From: Udeniomyces pyricola
Lineage: Eukaryota > Basidiomycota > Tremellomycetes > Cystofilobasidiales > Mrakiaceae
DNA length: 64,000 nt
Reading direction: 5' to 3'
NCBI GenBank assembly: GCA_039545295.1
Contig: BCIK01000005.1
Coordinates: 1,196,797 to 1,260,796 of the forward strand
Position numbers and translations under genes: made by a program. A model generated the notes under the pieces. It was not told the origin of the DNA and ran no database searches. It worked only from the letters and a program-made list of their open reading frames with translations. Positions 23,249 to 35,745 of this stretch are shown here, in pieces. Position 1 is the stretch's first letter. Every line of letters starts with the position of its first letter.

Positions 23249-25707
23249 ATGCCAGGCAAAGCATCCCGTTCCAGGAGATCCAACCAATCCCGTACCAACA
23301 AACCATACAGTCACCCCATCCAGCCCATCGGCCACAACCATCCAACCCAAGCATACATCAAGGACGACGATGAGCTCGAGCTTGAAGCCCTCCTCTTTGG
23401 CACTAAGCCGCCCAAGAAATCCGCTGCCAACTCCAACGTAGCAGCCGACATTCCTCAGGAGACTATCGAGACAGACCCAGGACTCGATCATCTTGCTGAC
23501 AGCGATGTACGTTCGGCTTCGCGCGGAGAGCAGTTCTTCCTGTCCTCGCCTGCCTCTCCACCTGCCTTCCCCTTGTATCACATCGTAACCTGGCTTCTTC
23601 TTGTGTTGGTACCCAATCGACCCGCTGACTTCCGAGCGAATTCTCTTGTCTGTTCAAACTCCACAGCTTTTCTTTACCGACACGCCCCTCAACGGCTCCT
23701 CATCGGCAAACCCCCTTGACCAACCGTTCTCGGACGACGAAGTTCTCGAGGTTGACACCGATGATGAGGAAGGCGACGACGATGACGACGAGCTCTCTGT
23801 TCCTGATCGTTTCTCTCCTCAGCCCCAACTTGATCAAGACGATGACGACCAAGCTAGCTCAGATTCTGACTCTGACTCCGACTCCGACTCGGACGCGTCT
23901 TCCTCTGCTGGCTCCTCCTCTTCTGGCGTCCAGAAGCCAAAGCGGACCAAGAAGAAGGGTCCCGCCTGGGTCGACCCCGACGATGCCACCGTTCAAGTCT
24001 CGCTAGGCTCTGATGCAAGGTTGCGAAAGTTGAGGAGAGGCCCAGACGAGGATATTGTCGGAGGCAAGGAATTTGAAGGCCGCCTTCGAGGACAGTACGT
24101 CCACGCGTCTTTGGCCAAATCCTTCAACTTTCAGACGGTCGATTTAGAGCTTCATCCTTACTTGCTTGACCTTCCTTGCGTTGCTACGTGCTCAGGTTCG
24201 AGTCTCTCAACCCCCGTCCTAAATGGGCATCTCTATCGTCCAACGCCATCAATGACCCCTTGCAATCACTCCTCTCATCCTCCTCCCCCTTCATTGCCTC
24301 CTCGCGAGGTCAGCTGGGCTCGAGTCTGCCGTCGGGTCAGCTCGACATTGAGCGTGTTCGAGATGTCAAGGGAAGCGAAGAAGGTGGTGTGAGAGCCCTC
24401 GAGTGGGCCCCTGGCCAGGCCAAAAGTGTCCTGGCGGTGGCAGGTAGCGACCGACGGGTTAGAATATATAACGTGAGCTTCCTGATGAAAACATTCAATT
24501 GACCCCTCGATCCTCGTCAACATGCTCGAAACTAATTCCTGTTGGACTGTCTGACATCCGGCGATGCCCGAGAACAGATTGACGGCCCATCCAACCCTCT
24601 TCTCACGACGATCCACGTTCCCTCGCTTCCTATCACAAACCTTCTGTTCCATCCTTCCGCCCAAACCATTCTCGTCTCTGGCAACCGACCGTACCTGCAC
24701 GTCCTGAATCTCCAAACTTCTCTCTCGTCGCGACTTCCGCTTTTCCCCTCGTCCTCCAATATGCCTGCTCCGAAATCGCTCTCGACACTCGCCTTTTCAC
24801 CCGATGGCAACTTCCTCGCTTGCGCGGGAGCCGGCGGCCACGTTCACGTTGTCTCGTGGGGTGCAGGAGGACCTCAGGGGCTCGTCACAAGCTTGAAAGG
24901 CAAAGGAGGAGGAGGCATCACTGGCATCAAGTGGGGTAAGGATGGCAAGGAGCTTTGGACGATGGGCGGCGAGGGTGGTGAGGTTGGTGTATGGGACGTT
25001 GGAGAGCGTCGGTGCATTGGTCGATGGAGAGACGATGGAGGATCAGGCTGGGGAGCCAACGTGCTCGAGAGCAGTGAGGCTGGAGGATTGGCTGCCATTG
25101 GGTGAGTCCGATGCCCACTTCTGCTGCAAACTGTGGCGTCTTGTTCATAATTCATGGATGCCACGACTGATACCCAGTCCTTTGTCTCTCGTGATATCTG
25201 ATCTCGAATCATGAATCAGTTCGACTTCCGGTATCGTCAATCTTTACTCGACAGCCTCGTCCGGCTCGTCTGAAGGATCTCTCTACGCTGGCGCTCCTTC
25301 GTCGTCGGTGTTCCAGCCGCCGAAACAGCTCAAGACCTTTAACAACATCACGACCCCGATCTCGACGCTCAAGTTCAACCCGGATGGTCAGATTCTTGCT
25401 GCAGCCTCGGAAGACAAAAAGGATTCACTCAAACTTGTGAGTTTCGAAGCTCGGGCCCCTGGACCCTATTTTGTTGTTCTCTTTCTGTTTACCATGTATA
25501 CTCATCCTACTTTGGATTGGTTGACTGTCTATCTTTCTTTAGTTCCACACTCCATCCCTCACGACGTTCCAAAACTGGCCGACGGCTTCGACCCCGCTGG
25601 GGCACGTCACTGCTCTCGGCTGGAGTCCCAGAAGCGACTTCCTCGCAATGGGAAACCAACGAGGTCGGGTTCTTATCTACCGGTTGCGCCACTACAGCGC
25701 TTATTGA
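23249..25707 (+). CDS. UTP18: Utp18, WD40 protein of the UTP-B/SSU processome
   Basis: Nucleolar U3 snoRNP component needed for 18S rRNA maturation, with a role in recruiting the exosome helicase Mtr4. Six exons close in phase (23249-23506, 23667-24094, 24196-24472, 24578-25101, 25220-25436, 25543-25707) to about 622 residues. A basic start (MPGKASRSRRSNQSR) is followed by ELEALLFG, typical of the Utp18 N terminus, then long acidic and Ser-Asp repeats (about 23720-23930) and a C-terminal WD40 propeller: GVRALEWAPG, FHPSAQTILVSG, LAFSPDGNFLAC, ELWTMGGEGGEVGVWD, LKFNPDGQILAAAS, LGWSPRSDFLAMGN and the family-typical end GRVLIYRLRHY. The ATG at 23249 has no in-frame upstream alternative of note. 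It converges on the hexosaminidase gene with 107 bp between stops. Confidence 0.94.
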
Positions 25708-25814
25708 TGATGTCACTTCTTGAAGAGGAAGCGTTCTGTCGTGCTAGCCCATTCGTTTACACGTGACTCCATAGGTCAAACACATGACGCACTGGGCGTC
25801 GCAGTCGATCATGA

Positions 25815-28800
25815 TCAATCGCACCGGCCAGGCCGAAGAGCGCACCACTAGTGCCATATGTAAAGTCGAGGGGAAGAGGCTGTCAGGCTCGTGGCCGGCC
25901 GCAGTTCTTGCTTCTTGAAACTGATCGACTCACGTGGGGTTGGAGCGCGTGAGCCGAGATACCTCTATCAACCAGTCGATATCTTCGGTAATATCAACAC
26001 GACAAGTGATGTCTTGAGCAACCATGAAGACGACTATCGAACTATTGACAAGGGAATCATTCTAGTCTCGAACTGCACCTGAAATCCTGTATACGTGGTA
26101 GAGCTTTCGTCGCATTGAGAGGATAGGAGCCAGGTGGACCGCCTGTCCAGAGCAAACCTGCTGCTGCTGCTGCCCGAGGCCAAGCTGTATGAGATCCGTC
26201 ATGGTCTTCGACCGTTGATCAGAAAGGAGCTTCATCCGGCCAATCGAGCAAGATCTGATCCAGACTTGCCAATGCTATCAAGGTTGGACGGGTCCGATTG
26301 TTCAGTCCACAGCTGAAGCGCAGATGAGGGAAGTCGAGTTAGTCATCTCTAAAACCAAGAGAATAGGTGTGGAGCTGAAGACCTGTGGACGAGATCAGCG
26401 GATTTATATATTGATGACCGACCATCGTTTGGGCTCCGTGCACCAGGTGCATTCTCGAGGGGGTAATGCCCTCATACGGGTCAAAGGAGTAGATCTTGCC
26501 CCAGCTGTGTGGGCGGATTTGTCAGTTGAAGCGAGAAAGATTGACCCAAGATAGGCGATGGCCGACCCACGGGATGAACGAGCACCCTGTCAGTCGCCAT
26601 GTCAATACATTGCTAGAAGTGAGCGATTTGCACCTCTAGTTGTCATTCAACGGCCACCACAGGACGTGTGTACTTACATGAGTCACCTGTTCCAGCTTGT
26701 GTCCAGCTTCCTTGGCCGCAATCCAGGTAAAAATACTGGCTTGAAGCATGGATGATACCGAGGGCCTGTTGCGTGATGCGGCTGGCCGACTGCGCAGTAT
26801 TTGGTTGCCCTTGTACGGAAAGAGACGTCAGATAGGGATGGAACCTTTAGCAAGGTTGACAGAGCCCGAAGATGCCATCTCACATATGATGACGAGGCTT
26901 CCGTGGGGAAGGGTAACATTGTATTGGAGGACCATCTCTTGCCAGACGATTGGCGTTTTCCGGTGATGCAGGAGAGCTCGATGGGTAGCGTTGACAAATG
27001 TGTCAAGCGATTGATAGAGGGTGAGGTCGTTGGCCAAGAGATAGTCGAGGGTGACGCTATCAGAAAACTGTAGAGAATATATCGACAGGAAATTAGGTCA
27101 ATCACATGATCGCAAACAAATCACTGAATCTTCCGATGATTGAGACAGAATTCAGGAACTAACATAGCATGCTTCCTGGATTTCATCTCCGCCCGTCGAA
27201 AAGTAGGCGGATGGCATCCAGACGGCGATCGTGTTGTATATTTCTAGCACAAGGTCCGTCGCTTCTTGCAACATGAATCGGAGCTGCCCAGCTGGGGGTT
27301 CTACAGCCTGTCAAATTTTGATCAGATCAAGCGTCGCTATCTCCCACCGCTCGATGATGCAATTCAGCTGGTACTCTGGATGGCACTTACAAATTGTTCC
27401 CACGGCTCACGGCCTAAGCATGCGATTAAATCTGGATGACTCTCACCAATTGAGGCTGTATGGCCAGGAGTATCCACTTCCTGCAACGCCAAAAACAAGA
27501 CCTATGGTTAGCATCCCGTGAACTCGGACCCTCACAAACTGAGATAAGTTGCTGATTCTTATACCAGAACAACATCCATCCCACGCGCTCCGGCGTAGGA
27601 CACAATCTCCTCGAGGTCATTGGGGGTGTAGGTCTCCTGAGCCGAATATGCGCCAAACTGGGATAGGTTGGCCAAAAAAGGGTGCGTCGGGAACGAGAGC
27701 GGCCAGGAATGGCTATCGGTGATATGGAGATACAAGACGGATAACTTGGAAAACGAACAGGCATCGATTGTCTGCACGTATGCGATAAATACGATTACCA
27801 ATGAGATGTACTTCACTTGCCGCAAACGAAAACGTCTCACTCTTTTGAGATCCGCCAGGGGAAAGAAATTTCGCGCCGTATCCAGACCGAAAGCTCGCCT
27901 GTTTTATTTTGGTGCGGGGGGGGGGGAGGGGAGGGAGGACAAGGCAGAGATGTTGGTCAAAAGCAAAAAGTCGAACAATGTGATGTACGATTGCCTACCA
28001 GGGAAACGATGGGTGATCCTCGATGAAAAGGGGCATGTCGAGTGCGTAAATGAACGGCTCCTAAAGATCTTGTCGTCAGCGATCTAATGAACAAAACATG
28101 GTCGAGTTGCTACAATGCTCAAGCAGCCACGCACATCGATGTCAGAGGGGGTTGCGAACCAGAGCTGTTCAAAAGTCGCAAGTCCTCGGACCAAGCCCAG
28201 AGTGGTATTAGCGACCAAGGTGGCACCGGAGCCATCAGCGGGGACTGTGAGATGGTCTTTATAGGTGACAATCATACTACCGTCAGAGCTATTCAATCTG
28301 ACCAAGGTCAGTGAAAGTGAGATGATCTAACAATACTCATTACGTGCCGCCATCGGTTTTATCGCCTCTTGCGATATAGGCAATGCGACGGCATCGCAGG
28401 TTAAGCTCAGAATCATCTTTTTGAGTAGGTGAGTGGGTGGGTCCGTGCGAACGATACCTCGACCGCGGTCTGGCGTCAACGGCTGATGGTGAGCTGACTC
28501 GAGGGAGGGCACACCCTATGTGATCAGACCAGCATTATACATACATCGTTCCAGAGACAAGTACTGGGCCGAGACTGGACTGGATGAGCAAGCTCACTAG
28601 ATTTGGTCTGGTTCTCGGTCCTGATGATCGCTTGCCAGAGCTCGGGCGTGTCAATATATGTGGTGATGTAAAACGAGGGTGAGAGCGCTAGGATGGACGA
28701 TCCTCGGGTCTCGTACTGCTCGGATGAGGACGGCGATGTACGTGGCATGTTATGGGTCATTCGTTTTGGGCGACGGAACGTGACGGAATGGCTGTTTGGG

Positions 28801-28915
28801 ACGTGAGGGGTATTGGCTCGTTGGACGCGACACGTACCTGCGGGATGGGCCAGATAGCATGGACATTGACAGACGCATACGCATAGATGAGACTGAGAGT
28901 GAGAAGGCGCAGCAT
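25815..28915 (-). CDS. secreted beta-N-acetylhexosaminidase, glycoside hydrolase family 20
   Basis: Removes terminal N-acetylglucosamine, in fungi mainly from chitin oligomers and glycans, in the secretory pathway or outside the cell. The start at 28915 gives a signal peptide (MLRLLTLSLIYAYASVNVHA) followed at once by IWPIPQ, the usual start of mature GH20. Then YETRGSSILALSPSF, the LVRGLATFEQL core, KLSVLYLHITDSHSWPL, FGAYSAQETYTPNDLEEIV, EVDTPGHTASI (about 27440), the catalytic Asp-Glu in STGGDEIQEACY (about 27190), TPIVWQEMVL, QYFYLDCGQGSW, LWTEQSDPSN, WPRAAAAAGLLWTGG and the end HWCALRPGRCD, TGA at 25815-25817. Many exons. The C-terminal part closes only with an intron 26185-26269 starting GCAAGT (GC-AG). 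The last exon is 11 codons or fewer. It diverges from UBC13. Confidence 0.92.
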
Positions 28916-29152
28916 GGGGGATGATGACGATGGTGGATGGTGGGATTTGGTGGGATTAGATAGATAAATATTGTCTTGATTGATATGATTGATCGATATA
29001 GTAGTTTATATATAAGCCAACAGGCGATGTACTGAGGAAATCGCTACTCATAAAGTCCGCTTCGTGGCTTATCGATCGACTGAGCTGGATAAGTTTGCAT
29101 GGAACATGGCATGATGAGTATGAGCAAATACATAATATATATCAATATCAAT

Positions 29153-29190
<38 letters not shown>

Positions 29191-29397
29191 TGTGTATATA
29201 TGCATATAATGCGTACGATAATTATATCTGCGTCAAATACCGAATTCCCTCCCAACCAACGCCTGCCAGTCCCAAGCTGTCGTAGTCATCCATCCATCCA
29301 TCCAGTCCCCATCGACCCAATCAGCCTCCATCCTCCCAGTCTCGTTCCTTCTGCATTCCTGCCCGCCTGTTCCTTCACCCCATCCATCATCTTCACC
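28916..29397. promoter_or_regulatory. divergent promoter, GH20 (-) and UBC13 (+)
   Basis: 482 bp between outward-facing starts. AT-rich in the middle, with TTTATATATAAG near 29006 and a long TA run at 29156-29187. The UBC13-proximal part is C-rich with CATC repeats. No coding signal seen. Confidence 0.65.
29156..29187. repeat. (AT)16 microsatellite
   Basis: Uninterrupted AT dinucleotides in the divergent intergenic region, flanked by more imperfect TATATG/CATATA sequence. Confidence 0.95.
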
Positions 29398-30605
29398 ATG
29401 TCCCTTCCCAAGCGAATCGTCAAGGTTCGCAACCTCCTCAAATCTCTTCCTCCCACTACTCCTCCTCTCTTCAATCTCCATCGTCGAATCGTGCTAACCG
29501 TTGCCCTCACCCGCCCAACAACCGTCCTCTTCGACTTTCGTACCTCATCACCCCGTTGACCCTTCCTCATCCGCCCCAAACACACTCTAAACATGTGCTC
29601 GCTCAAACGCCACAGGAGACCCAACGACTTCTCTCTGACCCAGCTCCAGGCATCACCGCCGTGCCGCATGAGGAGAACCTCCGGTACTTTGACGTCGTCG
29701 TCATCGGCCCGGAAGGTAGCCCCTTTGCTGGTGAGTGGCCTCAGCCTCAGCCTGGGCTTGGCTGTTCAACCATCATGGACGATAGTTTGTCGTCCATCAG
29801 CTCAGGGCGGGCCATCCGATCCATCTGAATCAAGAACATGTGCCATGTTGGGACAAGAGCGGGGCTCGAGCAAAGATCGGCATGGCGGATGCTCTCGCTA
29901 GTCTACCGCTGATGGACCGAAGCGACTCGACTGGTGCCATAAAGGTTCTAACGACGACCATGACTAAACACTGACGATACGTATTTTGTTTGTTAGGTGG
30001 ACACTTCAAGCTCGAGCTGTTCCTGCCTGAGGAGTACCCCATGGGTCCTCCCAAGGTTCGATTCCTGACCAAGATCTACCACCCCAACATTGGTATGTCT
30101 TGTGGCGTACCTCGTAGCTGATCCTAGCACATTCACCCAGAACGACCTACCATTCCCCATCCATCCATCACACATTAACATCTTCCCTCCTGGATACTCT
30201 CTGTAGACAAACTCGGCCGAATCTGCCTCGACATCCTCAAAGGTCAGTATTGGCCCTGGTTTATGTGACTTGTATCAACGTGCTTCCGTCGTTCGAGGAT
30301 CCGACAACCATCTCTGAACTTTGGTTTTTTATCGACGTCTTAGATAAATGGTCGCCTGCTCTCCAGATCCGGACCGTTCTCCTCTCCGTGCAGGCCTTGT
30401 TGAGCGCTCCCAACCCGGACGATCCTTTGGCCGTGCGTACTCCTTTCTGCCTGACTTCCCCACTTTGGGGCGTCCTTGGACTGAGACGGTGCACCTGATA
30501 CATCTTTGTTCCCTTATGCAGAACGATGTCGCTGAGCACTACAAGACGGACGAAAAGGCAGCGGTCCAAGTGTCGCGGGAGTGGACCGAGAAGTATGCGC
30601 ACTAG
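29398..30605 (+). CDS. UBC13: Ubc13, E2 ubiquitin-conjugating enzyme for K63 chains
   Basis: E2 that with Mms2 builds K63-linked ubiquitin chains, notably on PCNA in DNA-damage tolerance. Six exons close in phase (29398-29424, 29616-29730, 29997-30092, 30207-30242, 30344-30432, 30522-30605) to about 148 residues, the usual E2 length. The sequence opens MSLPKRIVK, then [20 protein letters not shown], which is characteristic of Ubc13. The E2 core includes [32 protein letters not shown] (HPN motif) and the active cysteine in GRICLDILK, followed by [19 protein letters not shown]. The Met near residue 63 after EEYP (EEYPMGPP) is the hallmark Mms2/E3 contact. The first exon is only 27 nt. It converges with CDC37, 122 bp between stops. 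Confidence 0.97.
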
Positions 30606-30727
30606 ATAGCCGAAGCAGCCGAACCGATTCTCTATTCTCTCATTGGCTTTTCATGTATCAATTCGGGGTTTTTTTTTTCAATGATGACTGTTCCACACAA
30701 AGAAAAGATGGACGCAGAACGACATGC

Positions 30728-32867
30728 TCATTTCTTTGTCTCGTCTCGGATCTCTCCGCCATTTGAAAAGGCAAGGATACCAGCCTCGTGCATCTTGCCA
30801 ACCTGAGGATGTGTGGCAGGGCAGCGGAAGGGAAGAAGAAGTCAAAGCATCAGTCATGAACAACAGCAACGGGAAGAAAGAAAGACTTCTAGGGTTACAA
30901 AGATGAGCGAATGAGATTGAGCGTTCATGGACTCACCACCTCTTCAGCCGCGTCGACCTTCATCTTGCCAAGAACCTTGTTGACCGCCTCGAGGCTCTCG
31001 CTCTTGAGAGCGGCTTGCAGCTTGGGCTCGAATTCGCAGAAGATGTCCCACTTCTTTTGCAAGAATGCTCGGACCTCTTCAACGTCCCAGTCCTCGGTGC
31101 CTTCGCCCTCGAACCTAATCTCGGCAGGAGGCGGGCCATCGGGCAAGTTGAACGAGATCTCGGTACCGCCCTCGCAAGCGAGCTGAATGACCTCCTCCCC
31201 TTCCGTCTGAAGGTGCGATGCTGTCTCGGCGTCCATCTCACGGACTCGCTTCGCCATTCGGTCGTAAGTAGCCTCGACGTCGGTGACGAAAACGTTGAGC
31301 GCCTTTTTACCGGCCTCTCCGGGTGCTCGCATTCTAAGCAGAGACAACACATGAACAGAAAATGGCAATATGAACAAAATTGAGCAAGCCACGCACGTAC
31401 ATTAGCAGTAACAACAACAGCAAAAAAAGAGGAGGTGGGGCCAAACAATAGCCACGATGGAACTTTCCAAAACGGACCTCTGGAAAAACAGCCTAAATCC
31501 GTCCTTGCCCAACTTGCGACAGTACTGAATCATAAGCCCCTTTTCGGTGCACTTTTTAGCCTGATCCTTTTTGCCCGCGAGCTCCATGTTGAAGCCTTGA
31601 AGCAGGAGTCCATCGGTCGTCTCCTCTGCCAGGACAGATGGATTCGCCTGGATGAAGTTGAAGGCGGCATCGAAGTCGAGGTAACGCAAGTTGGCGAACG
31701 CAAGGGCGACAGGCGAGGCGTCGGCAAGCTCTTCATCCTCGGCATCGGAGTCGGGTGATTGCTGAGAAGAAGAGGAGGAGGCCTTTCAAGTCGAATCCAC
31801 ATATCCTGGTCAGCCGTTTCTCGCGTACCAGCAGACCAGAAATTGCGAGATGGCTTCACGAACCAAGGGGTTGAGAACTTCCATCGTTGTAGTTGTCTTC
31901 TTGGCCGGCTTCTTTGCCTTGGTCTCCTCCAGCAAGTTAGGTCCTGCTTTGTTGACGTACTGGTTTAAATGATGTGGTGAGCAAGCCAAAAGGACAAATA
32001 GATACAAGAGGGTGTCTTGTTGTCTTTAGTGCCAAAGTGACAGTGAACAAGATCTTATTGATGCAAGGCCAACTCACGCCTGAGCTGAAGCCATCCTTGA
32101 TGCCTTCGCTGGTGATTTTCTTTTTCTCTTCGGCCTCCTCCTTCTCAGCTTCGCGTCGACATTCTTCGGTCCTCTTATCGAGAGATTCGTTGTGATACCT
32201 CAGCTTAGTGCCCAAGGTGCTCGCGAATTGATCCTCTCCGCCCGCTTTGGGTTCGCCTTCGATCTCCTTGGCCTCCTTCCAGACTTGTTCGAGCAGGTGA
32301 AGCAGCATCACGTCGTAGGTGGGTTGATTTGGAGCACCAGTGGGAGGTTTATCAGAAGAGGGGTTCGTCGTGAGCTGGTGCACGAGCGAGGCATACGATG
32401 AGATGGCCTCTTTGGACGGGGCTGACTTGAGCTTGTCAATCATGGCGACGATGCGGGGTCGAAGAGTTTCATTGAGAGCGGCTTCCGTCTTGAGCTTGGC
32501 AATACGAATGGTGCGCTCTTGTCGTTTTTGATGAATGTCCTGCTGCTTCCATCTTTTGAGGGGCAAAGTCGAGGAAAGGGATAGGTCAGCAACCGAAGGA
32601 ACAATGGACATCTTGTTGTGGGTTGGGTTTGGCTCCGGTGGCTGGCTGGGGAGGAACGCAAGTCAACCCACCGGATCATGCTCTTCTTGTCGATGTTGGG
32701 ATGTTCCTCGATGTCAGAGTCATCCGAGAGCTGGTGGAAAGATGAGCAAGCATGGTACGGCATGTGAGCAATGACCAGCCTGAACGACATGGAGCAGAGG
32801 AAGCGGTGCGTGCGGAGAAGTAGGCGCTAACCTCGAGGGCGTCCCATTTGGAGTAGTTGAGAGGCAT
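30728..32867 (-). CDS. CDC37: Cdc37, Hsp90 kinase co-chaperone
   Basis: Delivers protein kinases to Hsp90 in the cytosol. The first exon MPLNYSKWDALE joins LSDDSDIEEHPNIDKKSMI and then WKQQDIHQKRQERT, the conserved Cdc37 N terminus; the Ser in SDDSD is the known CK2 site that activates Cdc37. A helical kinase-binding region (LKTEAALNETLRPRI and a Glu/Lys-rich helix to EGIKDGFSSG) is followed by the Hsp90-binding middle domain and a C-terminal helical domain (KVLGKMKVDAAEEV). The frame runs into a stop at 30925, but GTG|GTGAGT there is a perfect donor. Splicing 30803-30936 out adds VGKMHEAGILAFSNGG, which matches the Cdc37 C terminus, with TGA at 30728-30730. Start ATG at 32865-32867. Confidence 0.94.
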
Positions 32868-33495
32868 ATGAGATTATGGAGAAGGTGAGATGGGTGGTGG
32901 AAGTGGTTTGACTTGGTGAGGGGCTGGCTATCGACTTGGGGCTGTTGATGAGGCGTTGACAGGTAGGGAAGGATGGACAGCTGGATGTGGGCTGATGATA
33001 GAATCGATGGAATCGATGGAATCGATCGATATAAGCTGCGCTGGCAAACTGGCTGACGGCTGACTAGTGACTGGCCGGTGCGGCTTGAGATATTGAGATC
33101 TCGACAAGAGATCGGCGGGAAGCCGACCAGATCCCAAACATCCCAAAGCCCAGCGACCAGCGACCAGCGACCAGGCCGCGGGCATGATCAGTACGACGTG
33201 AGAGTATATATGTATATGATCAAACGATATAGGTACTATAGATCCAGTATGGATGCAATTATGGATGTATGTTGCACCAGCACCACGCAGTCCTATACAA
33301 CGACCATATACACATGGATACCACATCTTATAAACCCTCGTCCTACACGGTCGCGACGTGACGAGCCCGTCTATTATTTAACCCTTACGTGACGTTGCTC
33401 AGACGTAATGCCATTGCCCCCTTTTTCATTCAAACCTAATCAGCAGCGCGTACTGCCAACAACAAGGAATACATTTCCATCTCTTTCCCTTGCGC
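32868..33495. other. intergenic: CDC37 promoter and mL38 3' flank
   Basis: No gene supported. It contains two short tandem arrays: three 9-bp GGAATCGAT-type units at about 33001-33027 and three CAGCGAC units at about 33159-33180, plus TATA-like AT stretches at 33205-33235. An open frame on + at 33408-33728 overlaps the mL38 last exon antisense and is a shadow. Confidence 0.65.
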
Positions 33496-35417
33496 CTACG
33501 CCGACTGCTGCTTCACCTCGCTCGCCGACGCCTTATCTTGCGCCATCATCCACTCCCTCTCCTTCGTCGCAGGCAAACTCTTGGGTCCACATGACACCTG
33601 CGTCTCAAATCCCCAACCGAGCTGAGGCTTCGTCGGAAGAAGACCCTGCTCCTTGTTCCATACGTCCGCCACGTTACGGCCATCCTTCATCCAGTAGGTC
33701 CGTTTCGACTCTGCTTTGGAGTACTTGACCTCCTTTTGTCCGGCTAGAAACATGATTCCATCGGGATATCAGCCGTGATAACCAGTAAGTGTTGCAGGTA
33801 CGAGTAACGGAACATTAATTGGAAAGAACCTTCAACTCACGCATGTACTTGTCCCAAATTTCGGCGCACGCCTCGGCATCGTACTCTGCACGAACGAACG
33901 TCATGCCCTCCACCTGAGCCTCCGGCTGAGAGGCTTGCAGTTCAGTGAGCCACGATCGGAAGTTGAAACCCTCTCGACTCGGCGCAACGAGCTCAATCGG
34001 TTTCGGATGAGAAACAACAAGGAAGGTGTAGCGGTGAGAGTCCGAGCCTTTATGGGGGTGTGGTGGAAGGTAAGAGACCAGTGCCTCGGGCAGCGAGGCA
34101 ACGTGCTTGGCGGAGGGCGAGGGCGAGAACGAAGGCGAAGGGAAGATGCGAGTCGAGGCCGAGAGCTCAACATTTGGAACGAGCCAATGGAGGAGGGTAG
34201 TATAGGTGTAGTTGGCGAGGTCCGGCACATCTGATGTAGGAGGAAAAGGAATGCATGAGTTTCCGTCCTCATTTGTTTGACCAGATATGGCACGTTTCAA
34301 CGTGATTCGACAGGGAGACCCACCAGGGTCAACCATAAGGATGGTATGCAGCCTAGAGTCACGGTCAAAGTAGCGAATCTCGAGCTCGGGCTGAACCATT
34401 GTTTCCTTTGGGCTCAACAAAGCACCAGGGATAACTCGCTCTTCGTCTCCCATGTCCCTGGTTGGCACGTATCGGGCTTTCTTGAGCCACCCCCACTTGT
34501 CGACCTGTCGGGCTGGCGGCGCGGGGAAGGTAGGGTAGCGGAGAGCAATGTCGAGCGAGAGGCCTCCAGTCCAGGGGCCGACAACGTCCGGCACGACATG
34601 CATTTGATTCAACCGCTCATGCTACATTGAGAACCAAAACACAAAGTGTAAGTAGATCGGATTCGGACTAGCTAGCTGCCTCCTCCAATCGCCAGACAAA
34701 GAATCCTAACACCAGGGAGAAAACGCGAACTCACATGCAAGTCGAGCGAGCCATGGAGCTCAAACTTCTCTCGGTCAAGGTATCTCGTGACCTCTGCCTG
34801 GGGGTCCGCTGGAAATTGATGAGAAAAGTGGACTGGTGAGCTAATCATCGCGCTGCCCGCGGAGGAATGGGGTCAGCTAAGTCGGCAAGGAAGCAGGCGT
34901 TCTCACCGAGGCCAGCGGCGAAGTTGTGTCGAACTTCGGGATCATGGTAGGTACGAAGGGCGATCGCGTTGTCTTCCATCCTGTTTCGCTGTCGTTGAGG
35001 TATGCTGTCGCCATAGGACTTCTGGGGGAACTCTTCATTGCTGTTGGCTCGGATGAACTCAAAGGCAAGGTCAAAGGCAGGCAGCTGGCCTTGAGCAAGC
35101 GGTCGGATCCAGGGCTGGTCCTTAACGGACCGAGCGAGGGTAGGGGCGGCTTTGGCAACCTTGGCGTAAGACCCAGGAGCGACACGAGCCGTTCGAGTGG
35201 CCGATGTGGAGAAGGCTTTGGCCTGAAAGAGTTCGCGGATGAGCGCAACATGGGACAGGAAAGTCAAGGTTAGGGTGCGTTGAGAGGGTCAGGCGAGGTG
35301 GTGGACGAAGACAGGATTGGCGGATAGATCGAATGGAGGGTTGGTAAGGGAAAGACAAAGACTGACGAGAGCGATGGGGGTGGAAGAGGACGAAGCCCTA
35401 GACCTGAGGGAATGCAT
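33496..35417 (-). CDS. MRPL35: mitochondrial ribosomal protein mL38 (yeast Mrpl35), PEBP fold
   Basis: Large-subunit mitoribosome protein with a phosphatidylethanolamine-binding-protein (PEBP) fold. Exon 1 begins at ATG 35415-35417 (MHSLRSRASSSSTPIAL) and joins AKAFSTSATRTARVAPGS, together a clear mitochondrial presequence. Then ARSVKDQPWIRPLAQ, LAFEFIRANSNEEFP, RNRMEDNAIALRTYHDPEVR, HVVPDVVGPWTGGLSLDIAL and the PEBP core DVPDLANYTYTTLLHWLVPN, YLPPHPHKGSDSHRY, TFLVV and NFRSWL. The last exon (33496-33743) joins across 33744-33840 to give DKYM + PGQKEVKYSK. The divergent neighbour on + begins at 35746. Confidence 0.9.
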
Positions 35418-35745
35418 GGCTGGGGAAGAGGGGAATGGGAAGTAAGTCGGTGGGATGGATGACACGAAGAAGAGGGCAGTCACTCGAGCCAAACGAGATA
35501 TGAGATCCGACGCTTGGCCTGGCTTTGAACGCTTTGGCTTGTTTCCTTTATATAAGCTGTTGAGATTCATGCATTATCCATCAGCGGCTTCTTGCGCTTT
35601 CAACGCTTGTCATAAGTCTAATCCCACGCTTACGTCGTACAGTAGTCTCCACACTTCAAGTTGCAACTCATCTGTCCGCCGCCCCCCCCCCCCAATCAAC
35701 GGTCACTCACTCCATCAGTCACCAATAATCAACGATCCATTCTCC
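35418..35745. promoter_or_regulatory. divergent promoter, mL38 (-) and FAD enzyme (+)
   Basis: 328 bp between outward-facing starts. TTATATAAG at about 35549-35557 is a TATA-like element and a C12 run (35682-35693) lies in the + leader. No gene seen. Confidence 0.65.

Noticed and set aside
30925..30927. Stop codon as the end of CDC37
   Set aside because: It follows a GTGAGT donor and would drop the conserved C-terminal residues, which are found in the exon at 30728-30802.
33408..33728. 107-codon + frame with an ATG and C-rich leader
   Set aside because: It overlaps the mL38 last exon antisense; the minus-strand reading has PEBP-protein context and closes by splicing, while this frame is Pro/Ser low-complexity.
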